In this document: piece after piece, positions 46,389-59,035 of the stretch
Layout: the number at the start of each line of letters is the position of its first letter
How positions within the stretch are numbered: the stretch's first letter is position 1
Assembly (NCBI GenBank): GCA_043228905.1
Contig: JBHGNT010000014.1
Location: 124,001 to 188,000, forward strand
Source of the DNA: Azolla caroliniana
Taxonomy: Eukaryota > Polypodiophyta
Reading direction: 5' to 3'
Length of the DNA stretch: 64,000 nt
Made by a program: the position numbers and the translations under genes
Notes under the pieces: generated by a model
What the model was told of the DNA's origin: nothing
What the model saw: only the letters and a program-made list of their open reading frames with translations
The model's database searches: none

Positions 46389-46818
46389 GGAATGGGCTAT
46401 TTGCCCCCCCCCCCCCCCCCAAAAAAAAAGAGGCGTAGTTACTCTTCCTTCTTTCTCTTTCTTTTTCTTCTTCTTCTTCTTCTTCTTCCTCAAGTTTCCA
46501 ATCAATACTGTGGATTCCTTTTTCTTTTACATGATGTCTTAGGCGATGGGGAGGGTCGGTGGTGGCTGCTGGGTGCCGCCACTGGAGGAGGAGGAGGAGG
46601 TGTGGGTAGGGAAGCAGCGGCGGACGAGTCCCTGTTTGTCTTTTGTGAGTATCGTCAGTCAAGCCTAGAGGGTTGCGATATTTTACCCCATAGTAGCACT
46701 TGAAAGTGACTTTTCTATTGTCACTATGCTTATCCACCACAACAATTATATTTTGAGCACGGAAATGGTCCTTGATAAAACTGATTAGAGCCCCTCTCTC
46801 AGTCAAATAGCCCATTCC
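46389..46818 (-). mobile_element. TIR element, 430 bp, 8-bp target duplication, transposase-like fragment
   Basis: Ends in a perfect 15-bp inverted repeat (GGAATGGGCTATTTG) flanked by TAAAAATA on both sides (46381-46388 and 46819-46826). The partner segment near 22120 has TAAAAATA once and no insert. Inside, the minus strand encodes about 45 residues starting I-S-F-I-K-D-H-F-R and ending S-D-N-R-K-V-T-F-K-C-Y-Y-G-V-K-Y-R, resembling the N-terminal DNA-binding region of MULE/FAR1-type transposases. A C18-A9 run and a (CTT)n run are also inside. An 8-bp duplication would suit hAT or a short MULE; the family is unsure. Confidence 0.8.
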
Positions 46819-46826
46819 TAAAAATA

Positions 46827-48505
46827 TTAGTTTTTAAAATAATAAATAATAAATAAACTAATGGTTCTGTAATATTCTTGGGCTCATTTTGTATTCTCGA
46901 ATATTGCGAATACTACGAATTTCACGCATGGGTCAATCTATGGGAAGGAGCATGAATGAGTGCTTGATGAACAAAAAAAAGAAGAGAGATGAAGGGAGAA
47001 GGAGCAACGCTTTAGTTGTTATATGACCCAATGCAATTGTTGCAATTGTTATAAGGTCACCGTAGACCACTAACACACAACACCAAACTTGTAGCCTTGT
47101 GCACCCGAGCCTATGCTTAGACCCCCCAAGCCTAGTCTCCACACTACAAGCGTGTTTTCTTCTTCTCACCTATTCTCCAAACGGAAGTACTCCCAACTAG
47201 GGAAGGGGGGAAGGGATGGAACCTTACAAGTCGTAGATTCCCCTCACTTGTTGACAAATTCTATCCATACACCCCTTTACATGCATCGAAACATATATAC
47301 ATCTGCAAATACACACAATGTGTTAGGCAAGTGATGAATATTCGAAGCCAATTTACCGTAGTTCTTAAATATTCTCATTCACATGAATGCCAAAATGCCA
47401 CAAAGAAATCATTTTCGAGATTACCAAGTTGTTTCGGTAGTTGCCCAACTACCAAAACAACTACATGGTTGAAATCAAGATAGTTTGAGAGATCATAAAT
47501 ATGATTAACAAAAGTAGGAGAGTAATAAGCATAAAAATCTGAGTAACCAAAGTTTGAAAAATCAAATCTTTAAGTTTTATAAACTCAAGATGAGTAATGG
47601 CTCAAAGAGTTCAAAATGTGGCTTTTTGGTGAAAATTGGCCTTCATATATATACAAAGGGAACCAACCCTGAACCCAAAATCCTAAACCATACAAACTTT
47701 AAACGGTAAACCCATTCAAGTTGTATCTTTCTTGTTTCATCAACTACGAACATGATGTTTGGGTTGACATTTTGGTCTTTATAAAGTTTACTTACAATAA
47801 CACAATTTTTTATCCACCAGATATACTCCCTTCTTTGGGTTTTAAGATTTTGGCTTTGTGGAGATTAAGACGAAAGTATTTAGTCCATAATCGATAGTTG
47901 TTAATTGGCTTATGAAGCATTAACCTAGACTCAAACTTAAACCAAATCCACATAAAGTGTTCCTCTAACCTAAACCATCCAATATTGTCCTATCAATGAG
48001 ACTTTGAAATGATGGTAGATATGCAATTCATTGATGTTGATAGCCATGATCCACAACTAATTCACAACCAACATCATTGAGATTCACAATATTTTCATGT
48101 TCCTACCATACTTTAACTCTATCAATAGCCCTCAATATCAAGTGCTTCCAACATGCTAAGTCTTATGATACCCTCTTTCGCAATCTCCATTCTTAAATCA
48201 CCATCCTCAATATACCACACCCCTCACCACCTCAACCTCATGTACTTTCACAATATTAGCATTGAGTACGTTACTCTAAGTCTTACGCTAGTAGCTTGTA
48301 ATTTGCATGGTTAAGTTTAATGTATAGAGGGATTCTTGTTCTTTTCATGTACTTTCTTTCTATTTTAACTGTTTGGATTAATGTTTAGAGGGATAACTTT
48401 AAAGAGGGACTCTTGATAGAGAAAACACTGATGTCCTTCCCCATGTTATGGTGCATAGAGGAGCACTTGCAAAATTTCTCATGAACCTGCAAAGCATACA
48501 ACATC
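46827..48505. repeat. Non-coding part of duplicated block, copy B
   Basis: Partner of 22130-24283, without the U6-LINE unit. No gene seen. Confidence 0.7.
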
Positions 48506-50516
48506 ACCATTAAATATTGAGAAATGCTTGAGCATCTCCCTGTCCCGGAAGCACAAGATAGACAATCTGCTCTGCACGATTCAAGTTTCCTGTGTTCCTA
48601 CAAGAACTTAAAATTGAATTCCAAACTGGATGATTAGGATATAATGGCATCTTCTCAACGATCATTCATACCTTGTCAAATTGTCCTGAATGACCAAGAA
48701 GATTAACCATCCAGGTCTGATGTTCGATACATGGAATAATGCCTTATTCCTTGTTCATGGCCTCGAAGAATGTCTCGCTCTGACTGAATAAACCCAGACG
48801 ACTGAATGCATTGAAGACAACAATAAAGGTCACTGGATCAGGCTTTATTCCTTCACCTAGAATTCTGTCAAAAACAGTTAAAAGATCTTCACATTCTCCA
48901 ATCTGGGAATATCCTGAAATTAGTGAATTCCATAATGCAACATCTCGAACTGGAAGATTGCTGAACACAGACTTTGCCATGCCCAAATAACCACATTTGA
49001 CATACATGTCGACCAACGTGCTGGCAGTGACTATATCACCTTCTAAAAAACCCTTCCTTGCAATTTCATTATGGATCTCAAGACCTTTTCTTATTGTTCC
49101 CATGATGGCACAAGCTTTCAAGCCGCAAATATACGTAAGATGATCTGGCAGAACACCTTGATCTTGCATTACTTCAAAATACTTCATTGTTTCCTCTCCA
49201 TGCCCCTTATCTGCATATCCAGCAATCAAAACATTCCACGAGATTACATCTCTCAATTGAAGCTTATCAAACACCTCTTGTGCTTTACTCATCGCACCAC
49301 ATTTGGCATACATATCAACCAAGGTATTGCCAACAGTCAGATCTTTACCCAATAACCCTATCCTTTGAACCTCTGCATGTATTTTTTCACCTTTGTTATT
49401 GTCTCTTAAACTGCTACAAGCCTTCAAACATGACATGAATGTGACACAATTTGGGGAGATACCATTATGCTGCATGTGTTCAAAATACTTGAGTGCTTCT
49501 TCACCATGGCCATGGTCAGCACATCCTGTGATAATTGTGGTCCATAAGACAGCATCTCGGACAGGAAGGTTGTCAAACAATTCCTTTGCTTCCTCCAGAA
49601 ACCCACATTTCACATACATGTCAACGAAGGAACTCTGAAGAAAAAGGTTTCCTTGAAAAGGTTCAATTCCAGCATGTATCTCTCTGCCCTTAATTACATC
49701 CCCTATGCTGCCACATGCCTTCAAACCATAAAGAAATATGATGCTATCTGGTGAGATACCCTCAAGTTTCATCTGTTCAAAACATTTGAGGGCTTTTTCA
49801 CTATAGCCATGTTCAGAATATCCTGCAATTACTTCAGCATGTATTTCTTGGCCCTTATCAACTTCTCCAAGATTTCCACAAGCCTTCAAACTCCAAACAA
49901 ATGTGAAAGAGTCTGGTACGGAGCCCTCTACTTGCATTTCTTCATAATAATCAAGAGCCTTTCCAGGCATTCCTTGTTCTACATATCCTGCAATCAATGT
50001 GTTTCATGCTAACCTGTTCCGTATGGGAATTTTGCAAAACACATCATGTGCTTTTGCAAGTGCCCCCCATTTCACATACATTTCCACCAAAGCACTGCCA
50101 ACAAGGTGGTTGTTTTGGAGAAAACGCATTCTTGCCATTTCTGCATGTATTTCCCGGCCTTCATTCATGGCTCTAGAGTCACCACATGCTTTCACGCAGC
50201 ATTCAAATGTAACAGCGTTAGGAGAGACACCTTTGAGACACATCTGTCTCAAACACCCAATATGCTCAACATAACCTGCAATGAGTGCTGTCCATACAAC
50301 AACGTTGGGAGCCCGAATCTTTGTAAACACTTTGTGCGCCCTAGAAAGCAAGCCACACTTGGCATACATATCAATCAAGGTGCTACTAATGAAAAGGTTG
50401 GTTTCCAGAAGCCCAATTCGGGCAACCTCTTCATGTATTTCAACACCTCTTTTTGCATCCTTCAGCTTGGCACAAGCTTTCAAAGCAGCGATGAAAGCAT
50501 TGCAAGGGCGAGACAT
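48506..50516 (-). pseudogene. PPR pseudogene, long copy
   Basis: From ATG at 50514-50516 one frame runs through about 14 PPR repeats of the P, L and S kinds (D-M-Y-A-K-C-G, L-K-A-C-G, G-R-E-I-H-A blocks) to a partial E domain ending L-N-I. In-frame stops: TGA at 50004-50006 (a Trp codon in W-N-T-L-I-A-G-Y), TAA at 48744-48746 (Tyr in the deleted copy at 24.5 kb) and TGA near 48668. Such proteins edit organelle RNAs, but no DYW domain is present. One repeat boundary near 49840 looks fused (E-I-H-A-E-V-I-A-G-Y-S-E), suggesting loss of a repeat pair. Confidence 0.85.
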
Positions 50517-51400
50517 ATTGAGCTTGACATCAACGTTGTGGAAACATCATGTATGCATCCTAAATGGATGCCATGAGATATTCCTGCTTGGCAGTAATAG
50601 TGCTAAAAAAAACTGAAAAAAGTGTGCTTTTGTGTGGGAACAACTGATCCAATAGGATAACGAAGACTTTTTTTGTACAGAAAACATCAAATTAAAGTAA
50701 GAAAAGAAGAAGGATCTTCTTGTAATTTGTTTTTCTTATGGGCTTAACTTAATATGGCACAAAAGGAGGGATTACAGATAGTTCATAGCAACTTCCAACC
50801 CGCGAAGGAAAGGCCATCAAGGAGGTTGGATTTCATAGCGTAAAAATTGCCGCTCCAATACAAGTTTCTTCTGCACGGCGAACTGATCTTCTTCATCTCT
50901 GTCTCTGTCTTTCATCGCGCCTTTCTTCCACGCAGATATGCAACGCAGAAAACGCCGCGCAAAAACAAGTTCCGTCGGGGTGGTAAATTGACCTTCTTCT
51001 TCTTCTTCTTCTTCTTCTCTGTTTTTCTCCTTCATCGCGCCAATCTTCTTCCATTCGTCTCGTTTCTTCTCCTTTTCATAAACGACCCAAAGGCATACAT
51101 ATATACTTGGTTATGAAATATACTCGAATGCATGGGCAAACATTCTTTTCCATACGAATGCTCACGAATGCATATGTTATCACAACATTCTTTTTCATAC
51201 GAATGCATAGGAATGCGTATGCTATCTAAACATTCTTGTCTTCTTTTTTTATACTTTTTACCTTAACTTTCTTACCTTAAAAGATATTTTACCGTACAAT
51301 AAATAATGAATACAAAAGTATGGTATTTACCATACTTCGAGTGTGTTTACCATACTCGAATTATTAAAACATTCTCGAATGGGAATGCACGTATGGTACA
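50517..51400. other. Non-coding with CTT run
   Basis: A (CTT)n run lies at 50996-51018. Two similar stretches at 50845-50900 and 50960-51005 suggest a small duplication. No gene seen. Confidence 0.45.
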
Positions 51401-51500
51401 TTATACATGCTATCTATCTATCTATCTATCTATATATGTACGTATGTATATGTATATATGCATTGCATACATACATATGTACATCTACATACATATATGT
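51401..51500. repeat. (CTAT)n and TATG-rich microsatellite
   Basis: CTAT repeated about five times at 51411-51432, followed by alternating TATG/TACA words. Confidence 0.85.
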
Positions 51501-52589
51501 GTCATGTATGTATGTACCGCTTGTATTAGTTTTCCTCGGATGTAAAAGTGGTGTAGTGTCTTCGTTGTAACAATTAGCGAGTTGAATTAACTAATGTTTC
51601 CAATACATTTAAGTAGATGTAGCATATCATCTGAAATATATGATTATAATACATTGCTGGTACAAAGGAGTATAAAAATAAGCTTTTGCATTAGTTTTGG
51701 GCCATCTAATCCTTATTCTTTTGCAGCCTTGCTTACTATTCTTCAAGTTTATTGATGCATAAACCAATTTGTGTGGGACATATTGGACAAGCACATGCTT
51801 AACCCTCATGTTTCTCAAGAAGTACTTCAAGAAACCATTATCCATTTTAAATTGGCACTTAATTTGCTCATAAAATCGTGTTGCAATTGCCTTATACTCT
51901 AATTATATTTTGATCTCTATGGTTTTTTTTCCAAAGCTCATTCCTTGGTACAATTTTGAATACTTTTTCTCAGTGTCCAAAAAAACAACAACAAAGAGTT
52001 TTCCATTGAAATCAACTTTCTTCCATAATTATTCTTACTATAACCAAATGGTCGATAATGGAGTGTTTTGTTTGGAAGCAACCCACTGCTTATTTGTGAT
52101 GATGTTCAATCCTTGAGCTAATATTTTGTTCCATGATAGTGATATATCACTTTGTTACATGCGTAACCATAACTGATAATGAGATAGGGTCCTGTAATCT
52201 TTCTTAATATTATGATGAGTACGTGTGGGTTAATTCCAAAAGGAGTTAGGTTATGAATTGAATATTACAATTCGTACAACGTGAGATAACCATTAATTGT
52301 ATTATCACTTGTTCACTTCACATAAAGTAATCTAGTGTGAAATCACCAAGGCCTAGGATTATTGCGTAAATAAGAATGCTAACTATCTTCTTATGAGGAA
52401 ACTTGATTGATGTTGATTCTATATCAATGTGGTTATGGCTCTTTTAGATATGCATGTGAGATCCTCATGGAATTTGATAGGAGAATAACCATATCTTATC
52501 CCATGGTAGTTTGTAACATAGTTTTCTACACGCAAGGATAAGATCGTGAGGGTTAATTGAGAGTGTAAAGAAGGCAAGATTTCTTATAA
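51501..52589. other. Non-coding stretch
   Basis: AT-rich, no frame or repeat partner in the window. Confidence 0.45.
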
Positions 52590-52933
52590 TCCTAGGGATT
52601 GAGACAACCCTTAGAGGCCAAGTGTCAACTTGCTTCGAGCCTTGTGTTTGGCTATAAATGTAAGGCCTAGCTATCCTCATTGGACATACTATTTGACCAC
52701 ATTGAGATTGTGATCTCGTGGTGCATATACTATTGTGGTGAGCGCACATTAGTACTATTTACAACTCGAAACCATAGTGGTGGCATGTGGCATTGTTCAA
52801 GGCTCAATTGCGTGTCAATCCCTTCGCTAAAGAGTGGTAAAGTGGTTAGACACCCTCGTTCTCTCTTTACCTCTTTATTATCTTATAAATTTATTTCCTT
52901 ATTACATGCTTACATTAGCATACATCTCTAACA
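52590..52933 (+). repeat. LTR-like relic
   Basis: GCTATAAATGTAAGGCCTAG (52650-52669) resembles the TATA region of the gypsy LTR at 58510. The distance from there to a terminal TAACA (52933) equals the corresponding distance in that LTR. No primer site follows, so a solo LTR or fragment is possible. The left border is not found. Confidence 0.4.
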
Positions 52934-55339
52934 ATGCCTACAACACTTCGGTCAAAGCCTCCACGTGAATAAGCCGATTCAAAGCCCTTTATAGATGTGA
53001 CTCCCCTTTTCCCACATGACCTCACCCGCACGAGTTACACTAATCGAAAAACCCACGGAAAAGGATAGTATGGATCAGTGTCCTTACCTTCAAGAAACTC
53101 AACCACTCCGTCGACAAGACATCCCCCACAACTTAAGCATCTCACAACAGTGACAGAAAAAACACATATGATAAGAGGCACCATGACATGAGGTTCAGAG
53201 AAGGTGGACAAACACTATCTATTTCCACATCCCATTTCACATCAATGCACATTTCACACATGAATGTTGTGGTGATGGGGGGAGCGCACATAAGGAAATA
53301 GGTTAAACTAAAATATATAAAAAAAATTAAAGGAGAGGACAAAAGTACAAAAAAGACATAGATCAATTGTCAAGAGCTTACTCTACAAATGGAAACTTTA
53401 AAGGTTTGAGTCTTGTTTGAACCATGAGAATCGAATGGATGTCAACAAAATGAATGAGGAAATTAAGCATCTCCCACTAAAGCGCTACACACAAACTTAT
53501 ATTTCTATTGTCTTTATCTACCTACACTCAAGCCACTACATGTAATGAAGTTGAGACAATCTCACTTGTATACAACATCTACTCAATTTTTGAACTTTTA
53601 TGTAAGTTGTAATTTTGATATCTACATTCAATTTTTTATGGTAAATCTCTCCTCTTCAACAAATATGATCAAATGAGGAACGCATCAGAATTTTCAGCTC
53701 AACTTTTTGAGCGTGGGGCATTAAGCTACTCAATTTGAGAGCTTAATTTTAGAAGGCAAAACTTGGAATGTTGTATCGTTAACCTTACCATGCCAACGAG
53801 GATTTCTCTATAATGAGTTTTTGGATCATGAATCCGACCACCAATGGTAAAAGAAACCAGCCAAATAAGGAAAAAGATGAGATAATAAGAATCGTATATT
53901 TGTTTATATCGGTTCCCATCCCAATGAAATAGATACACCAACTCGATATAGTTATACATACTTTTTTAATTTCTATAATTTTTGAATGAATCTAAATTCA
54001 CTTCTTTATTTATTTTAGAAATTATCCTGTAGTTTAGCTTATTGTTGGGCCAACCATCCATGATTGTGTAATTTGATTCCCATTAAAATTTACTCCCAAA
54101 AGCGGGTGAGAAGTTGGAACCTTCTCCACCTCCAACGTTTTCTCATCTCCTCTCTCTATCTTTTTCTATCTAAAATTTTCTTATTCCTCTACCGTTTCTT
54201 TTGTTTTTCTTTTATTTATTTATTTACTCGAAACTTGACACACAAATGAACCTCCAACTCACTAGCCAAAGGAAGAGGGATAAACTAATTTCCCCCAATA
54301 CCCCTTCCTTACCATCCAATACATTTCCCGTACAATTGCATATAAAATACCTAGAAATTGGCACACACAAGCACTCCTAAACATCTCACATATAAATACA
54401 CATATTCCCTTCCCTTTATCCTAATTCACATAGAAATATCTATGTTATAAAACACACAAATGTAAGCAAAAATTTACATTTCCCTCATTAAAATACACCA
54501 TGTATATTTTGTACTCACACACACATTCACACACTTATCTACACACACACATAACGTAATGCACACATATGCGCACACATACATGGAAGTTCTATATGTG
54601 TAGAAGAATCTTGAAAAGGTGAAATTCAACTCTTTGAAACAAAACCGATTGTGGAAATCAACATCTTTGAAACTGAAACTGAAACATCGCCAAGCACCAT
54701 CCTCTTTGGTTCAAGTCCCCGTTGATCAGTTTTACGTTTCACTCACACATGTATGATGTTGTCACCAAGTTACATGTGTTTGTATAAAACATGAGTGGGA
54801 CTACCAAGGACTTGTACCAAAGAGGATGGGATAATAGAGATTTCAGGGGTAGAGAGCAGGAAGATGTTAGATTTTGACTTGATTACAATAGAGTAGCGGA
54901 TTTAACTTCTCACGAATATCCTCATGTGAGCAAACCAACCAAAAACCTTAAATTGCTTACCAACATTCCCCATTATCCTTAGATCACCCTCTTCACTTAA
55001 AACAACTTTATTATCCATGAACTAAAGTGATACCTAATTAGAGAAGGCACCCCCCCAACACCGGGTCATTAAAAACAGGTAATATGTTACATTCTCTTTT
55101 TCATATCTTAGGGAGAAGTTAAAAATTGTCAAAATTTATCAACCAACACTAATAGACATAACACATGCGCACATGCTTTCCAAAACTAGTGCAAAATCTA
55201 GAAGTAAATATAATCAAGACCATAAAAAAGGTAGACCGAAAAATTATAAGTCATATATTTTACTCAAATCTTATATGAGGTAATAAGTTTAGACTAGACC
55301 AATGGAAATGTATGACATTGAGCACAATACATAAAGCAC
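52934..55339. other. Non-coding stretch
   Basis: AT-rich, with CA-rich microsatellite around 54510-54585. No gene, RNA or element supported. Confidence 0.5.
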
Positions 55340-55750
55340 AAGAGGTCCTTTTCTCCTCCAGCGGCAATGTCCACTCCACTCCTCTTAATGACAAATCTCA
55401 AGATGTGTTGGAATTGATTAGCCCAATAACTCTTTGAATTCTATGGAAACAACGATGTAGGCGAGTCTTCTCCAACCAAATCGCACATCCAACAAGGTTA
55501 CTACAAGAGATATGGAGTGAAACTGTAGCCACTCTGAAGAGCCAATATGATGGCCTTAAGGGTGACTCCGACGGAGTGGAAAGACAACGAATAGCCTTCA
55601 TCCAACAATGGTCATCCTCTCCCTTTCTTGAGTCAGTGGGCATCCACATAAGATGGAATCATTGCATCCCTACAGGGATTTGTACATAATCTTTGTAAAA
55701 AATTTATAACTAATGGAAGGAGTTTTTTTTGGAAAAAAAAAAAAAAACAT
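55340..55750 (+). mobile_element. 5'-truncated LINE tail with poly(A)
   Basis: Encodes I-L-W-K-Q-R-C-R-R-V-F, then Q-Y-D-G-L-K-G-D-S-D-G-V, then I-R-W-N-H-C before a stop: the C-terminal region seen in the other LINEs. TGA near 55433 replaces a tryptophan. The 3' end has CTAATGGAAGGAG, a T-run, GG and about 17 A (55731-55747). Confidence 0.78.
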
Positions 55751-56649
55751 AAATCATACCCCCTCTAATAATTGTCTTCTACTTATCTTTTATTTATATT
55801 CACATATAATTTAACTTTTAGGAATTTGAGGAGATTGCAAGTAAGAGTTCATATTGTGTGGAAAAGAAATAATCTAGAGACACGTGCACATGACCTAATA
55901 AATGTTAAATGCAATCAATATACAAATACATTCTAATATTACGTTTTAATGAATGAGTATTAAATCAATGAGGAATTTGTGTATAAGATAAATATTAAAC
56001 CCTCTAGAATGATTCTCTTCTGCTATTTTTGTACGTAGCATCGTCAATGCGTTAAATAACCACTCAAGAAAAACATGTAGCAACAATTCACGAGTTAACA
56101 TGAACATTGTATCAACCCATACAATATATAAACTAGTCATGTTCAAATTATTGTAACAAATCATAAATCCAAACTATAAGTTAGAAGCTTAGACATATAC
56201 ATAGGTAATATAATACTTTAACTAAAGTCTAAACATTGAACAAGGCATACAACAAAATCTCAAATTATATATTATGTCAAATTAAAAGTTGTGCAATGAA
56301 TAGTGCACAAGTTTTACAAGGATTGTTTCTAAAATATATGTTGAACAAGACATGCAACAAAAACTCGTGATTATGTATTATGTTAAATTGAAAGTTACAC
56401 AATAAATATTGTTCAAGTTATATGTCAAGTTTTAATTTCTAAATTCAACATTCTAATCCAAAAGTAAGTTTGGGAGGGGGGCTCAACATGATCATGGACT
56501 GTCAGCTCAACATTTCTCTCATTCATATCCTCGATACACCCAACTGATTTGTTAGCATTTTCGGACTCGGAAACATCCTCTAAGTCTACGACATCCCCTA
56601 ATTATTCATTTATAGGCTCCATAGGTTCTCAAGATGTCATTTGGAACAT
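55751..56649. other. Non-coding stretch
   Basis: AT-rich. A diverged 100-base repeat (TGAACAAGGCATACAAC / TGAACAAGACATGCAAC) lies at 56230 and 56340. No gene recognised. Confidence 0.45.
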
Positions 56650-58316
56650 CTCTATTTCGTAGATGTGCTTTGCCCCGATTTCTTGGTCTTGATTGGGACA
56701 ATCCCTAATCCTTGGATTGTCATTTTGATGAAATTTACTTGCTCAGGGTCCTTGTCCAATGCCACACAGTTCCAGAACATCTTCAATGCACATGATGTTG
56801 TCGTACCTAATAGTAGAATTGGATAAACCCTATTACATCAACCGAAAACTAGACTATATGTTCATTTAAAGTTACAAACAATAAAATTATATACATGTCC
56901 CAGAAAACAAATCTTGAACCCAATTGTCTGGGTTTGAGAATAGTTCGATTAGACGGTTTATAAGTATTTGTGGTTTCTGGTACGGGTTTACAAGACTTTT
57001 ATCACCAGAAACATTGTGTAGTTTCTTCGACACAGCTAGGCACATAATATAGTTCAAGACATTTCTCTCGTTCACATCTGCCCATGCCTTTTTCTTCGTG
57101 ATTGCATCATAATACCCCATGCAAAGATGTTCCATCGCACTAACCATTCTATCTCCTAGGCTTCATGTGATGTTCGTTTTGATCCTATTTAAAATGTAGG
57201 TTATTGATGTTTAGAATACATTTTGTACATAACAAAACAACTTTCTCGATTAAAAATAACTAGAAACTTACTAATGCATATGCTTAGTAGTATGACAACG
57301 CATCTTCAATGTAGTCGTGACAGAGAGTGATTGACCAATGCTATGAAATATCACAATTATCCACAATGGTGTCACGGTCAATTCGACGAAGTCCTTTACC
57401 ATCTTTTAGATTTGGGGGTACTTATAAGGCACAACGTCATATGTAGATACTATGATTTGGAATACATAAGGTATACCAGCTATCAATAGTGTGCAATGCC
57501 TCTTAGGTAATATTGTTAACATATCACCTACTTCCCTATTAAACACAATATAATACAACTACCAGAAAGGGTTGGCCCTATGTAAGAAGCTTTTGATGGT
57601 TTCTGAATCCTCAGGCATCTCCAACTCCTTTTCTTTTATCGTATGCTTTTCGTACTTTGCTTGTTCTAAATGTGTAATGAAGGAACTTGGGATTACTTCA
57701 TTACTATCACCTCCCTTTTTTGAGCGAGATAGTTTTTGCAATGATCAATGTGATTAGGAAATATCATAAGAAAGAAATCACTTAAAAGTACAAAGACATG
57801 TACCCATTCTCTAAACACAATGAAAAATTCCTCCAAAGCTTTAAATGATGATGTGATAGAGGAAGCCTGTTCTACTTCCTCCCTTGTTGGAAGGGACAAT
57901 TTCTTCATCATCAATTCTTGGATATTCATATATACTTTATGGCTAAAATCCAAATAGATAATTGGTCAATCAGTGAAGCAAATCAAAAGCTGAAAAAGAA
58001 CAACCAATGATTAATACTTACTTCTGAAACTCAATAACCATCTCGTCAAGGATAAATTCTTTTGTAGTCACTCGCAAAAACTACATATATAAGCAATTTG
58101 TCGTCTTTGATGCCTTGAACCAACCGCCAAGGAAGAAGCTTCATATCTTTTGGTAGTTCCTCGATTATCAAGTCACGTTTACGTGACTTTGACTTCATCT
58201 CTACTTGACGATCTACCTTGGCTTTTTTAGACCTTTGACCCTTAACCTCCTTTCGCTCCCACATGCTAACTATTTTATCTTGTAAATCCCACACCTCCTC
58301 AGTTTTGAAGGCTAGA
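56650..58316 (-). pseudogene. Beta-class DNA amino-methyltransferase-like gene, multi-exon, broken
   Basis: Minus-strand coding pieces in several frames. 58316-58046: a Lys/Arg-rich N-part (E-E-V-W-D-L-Q-D-K-I-V-S-M-W) with a frameshift near 58080 and donor GTAAGT. 57956-57800: a helical piece after a TTTTAG acceptor. 57741-57270: a charged piece, then L-L-I-A-G-I-P-Y, the position of the D/N-P-P-Y catalytic motif, with Asp lost. 57147-56890: N-P-Y-Q-K-P ... W-V-Q-D-L-F-S-G-T, the AdoMet-binding F-x-G-x-G region. 56815-56660: T-T-S-C-A-L-K-M-F ... N-C-V-A-L-D-K-D-P-E-Q. The order (motif IV before motif I) is that of beta-class N6-adenine/N4-cytosine methyltransferases. Several stops. The gypsy LTR cuts it at 58317. 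Confidence 0.65.
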
Positions 58317-58790
58317 TGTTATGTACACATAACGTGGGTGAGGGTAGGTCACTAATATTTACATTAGTGAAGGGTATGTTCACTATTATTAAAAAAGGGA
58401 CTAATGATTGGATAGAATGAATGATATGTGCATGCACTATCATGATTTAGACAACCAATGAATAGAGAGCCTTTTAGAAAGGCACATCTATTCAAGGGGC
58501 CTAGGAAAAGGTATAAATATGAGGCTTAGCTACCCTCATAGAGATCATCATGTCGGAAGGCTGCTGTCGTAGACACCGGTGGTGCGGGCTAGGCTTTCGT
58601 CTCGACGATCGTGTTTATCTCTTCCAAGGTATTAGTCATCCTAATATCCGGCGGTATGGGACGTCGGTGGTAGGTTGGCTATGTCTAGATCATAGCTCGA
58701 GGGTGGTCGGGTGGAACAGGTTCTTCTATCCAATCTATTTTCTTCCTTTTTACTTGATTTGGTCTATTGATTAGTAATAGACTCTTAACA
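58317..58790 (+). repeat. 5' LTR of second gypsy element
   Basis: 474 bp with inverted ends TGTTA...TAACA, TATAAATA at 58512-58519, directly followed by the primer site. The partner LTR is outside the window. Confidence 0.88.
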
Positions 58791-58791
58791 G

Positions 58792-58803
58792 TGGTATCAG
58801 AGC
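58792..58803 (+). promoter_or_regulatory. Primer-binding site, initiator methionine tRNA type
   Basis: TGGTATCAGAGC one base after the LTR end. Confidence 0.93.
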
Positions 58804-59035
58804 TTTTACTAACAATTTTTTTGTTGTTTTGATGTTTTTTGCGTGTGAGCGAGGGGGATCTAACAAGGCTCGTCATGCTCTTCTCAGGATCAAAACAACA
58901 CTCTAAACCCGGTATTCTTCTTTTTTGATCTCTTCTCTTTTTCTATTATGCGTTCTTTATGGTCGAATCAAATTGGTATTACGTTTTATTCTCTTTCTTT
59001 CTACCTCCTACTACGCTACGATTTTACTTATTATT

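Noticed and set aside
52820-52865. GGTTAGACACC-like words reminiscent of a tRNA
   Set aside because: No cloverleaf with matching acceptor stem could be built around it.
52153-52933. Full solo LTR bounded by TGTTA...TAACA
   Set aside because: No matching 5-bp flanks (CACTT on the left, ATGCC on the right), so the left border is not supported.
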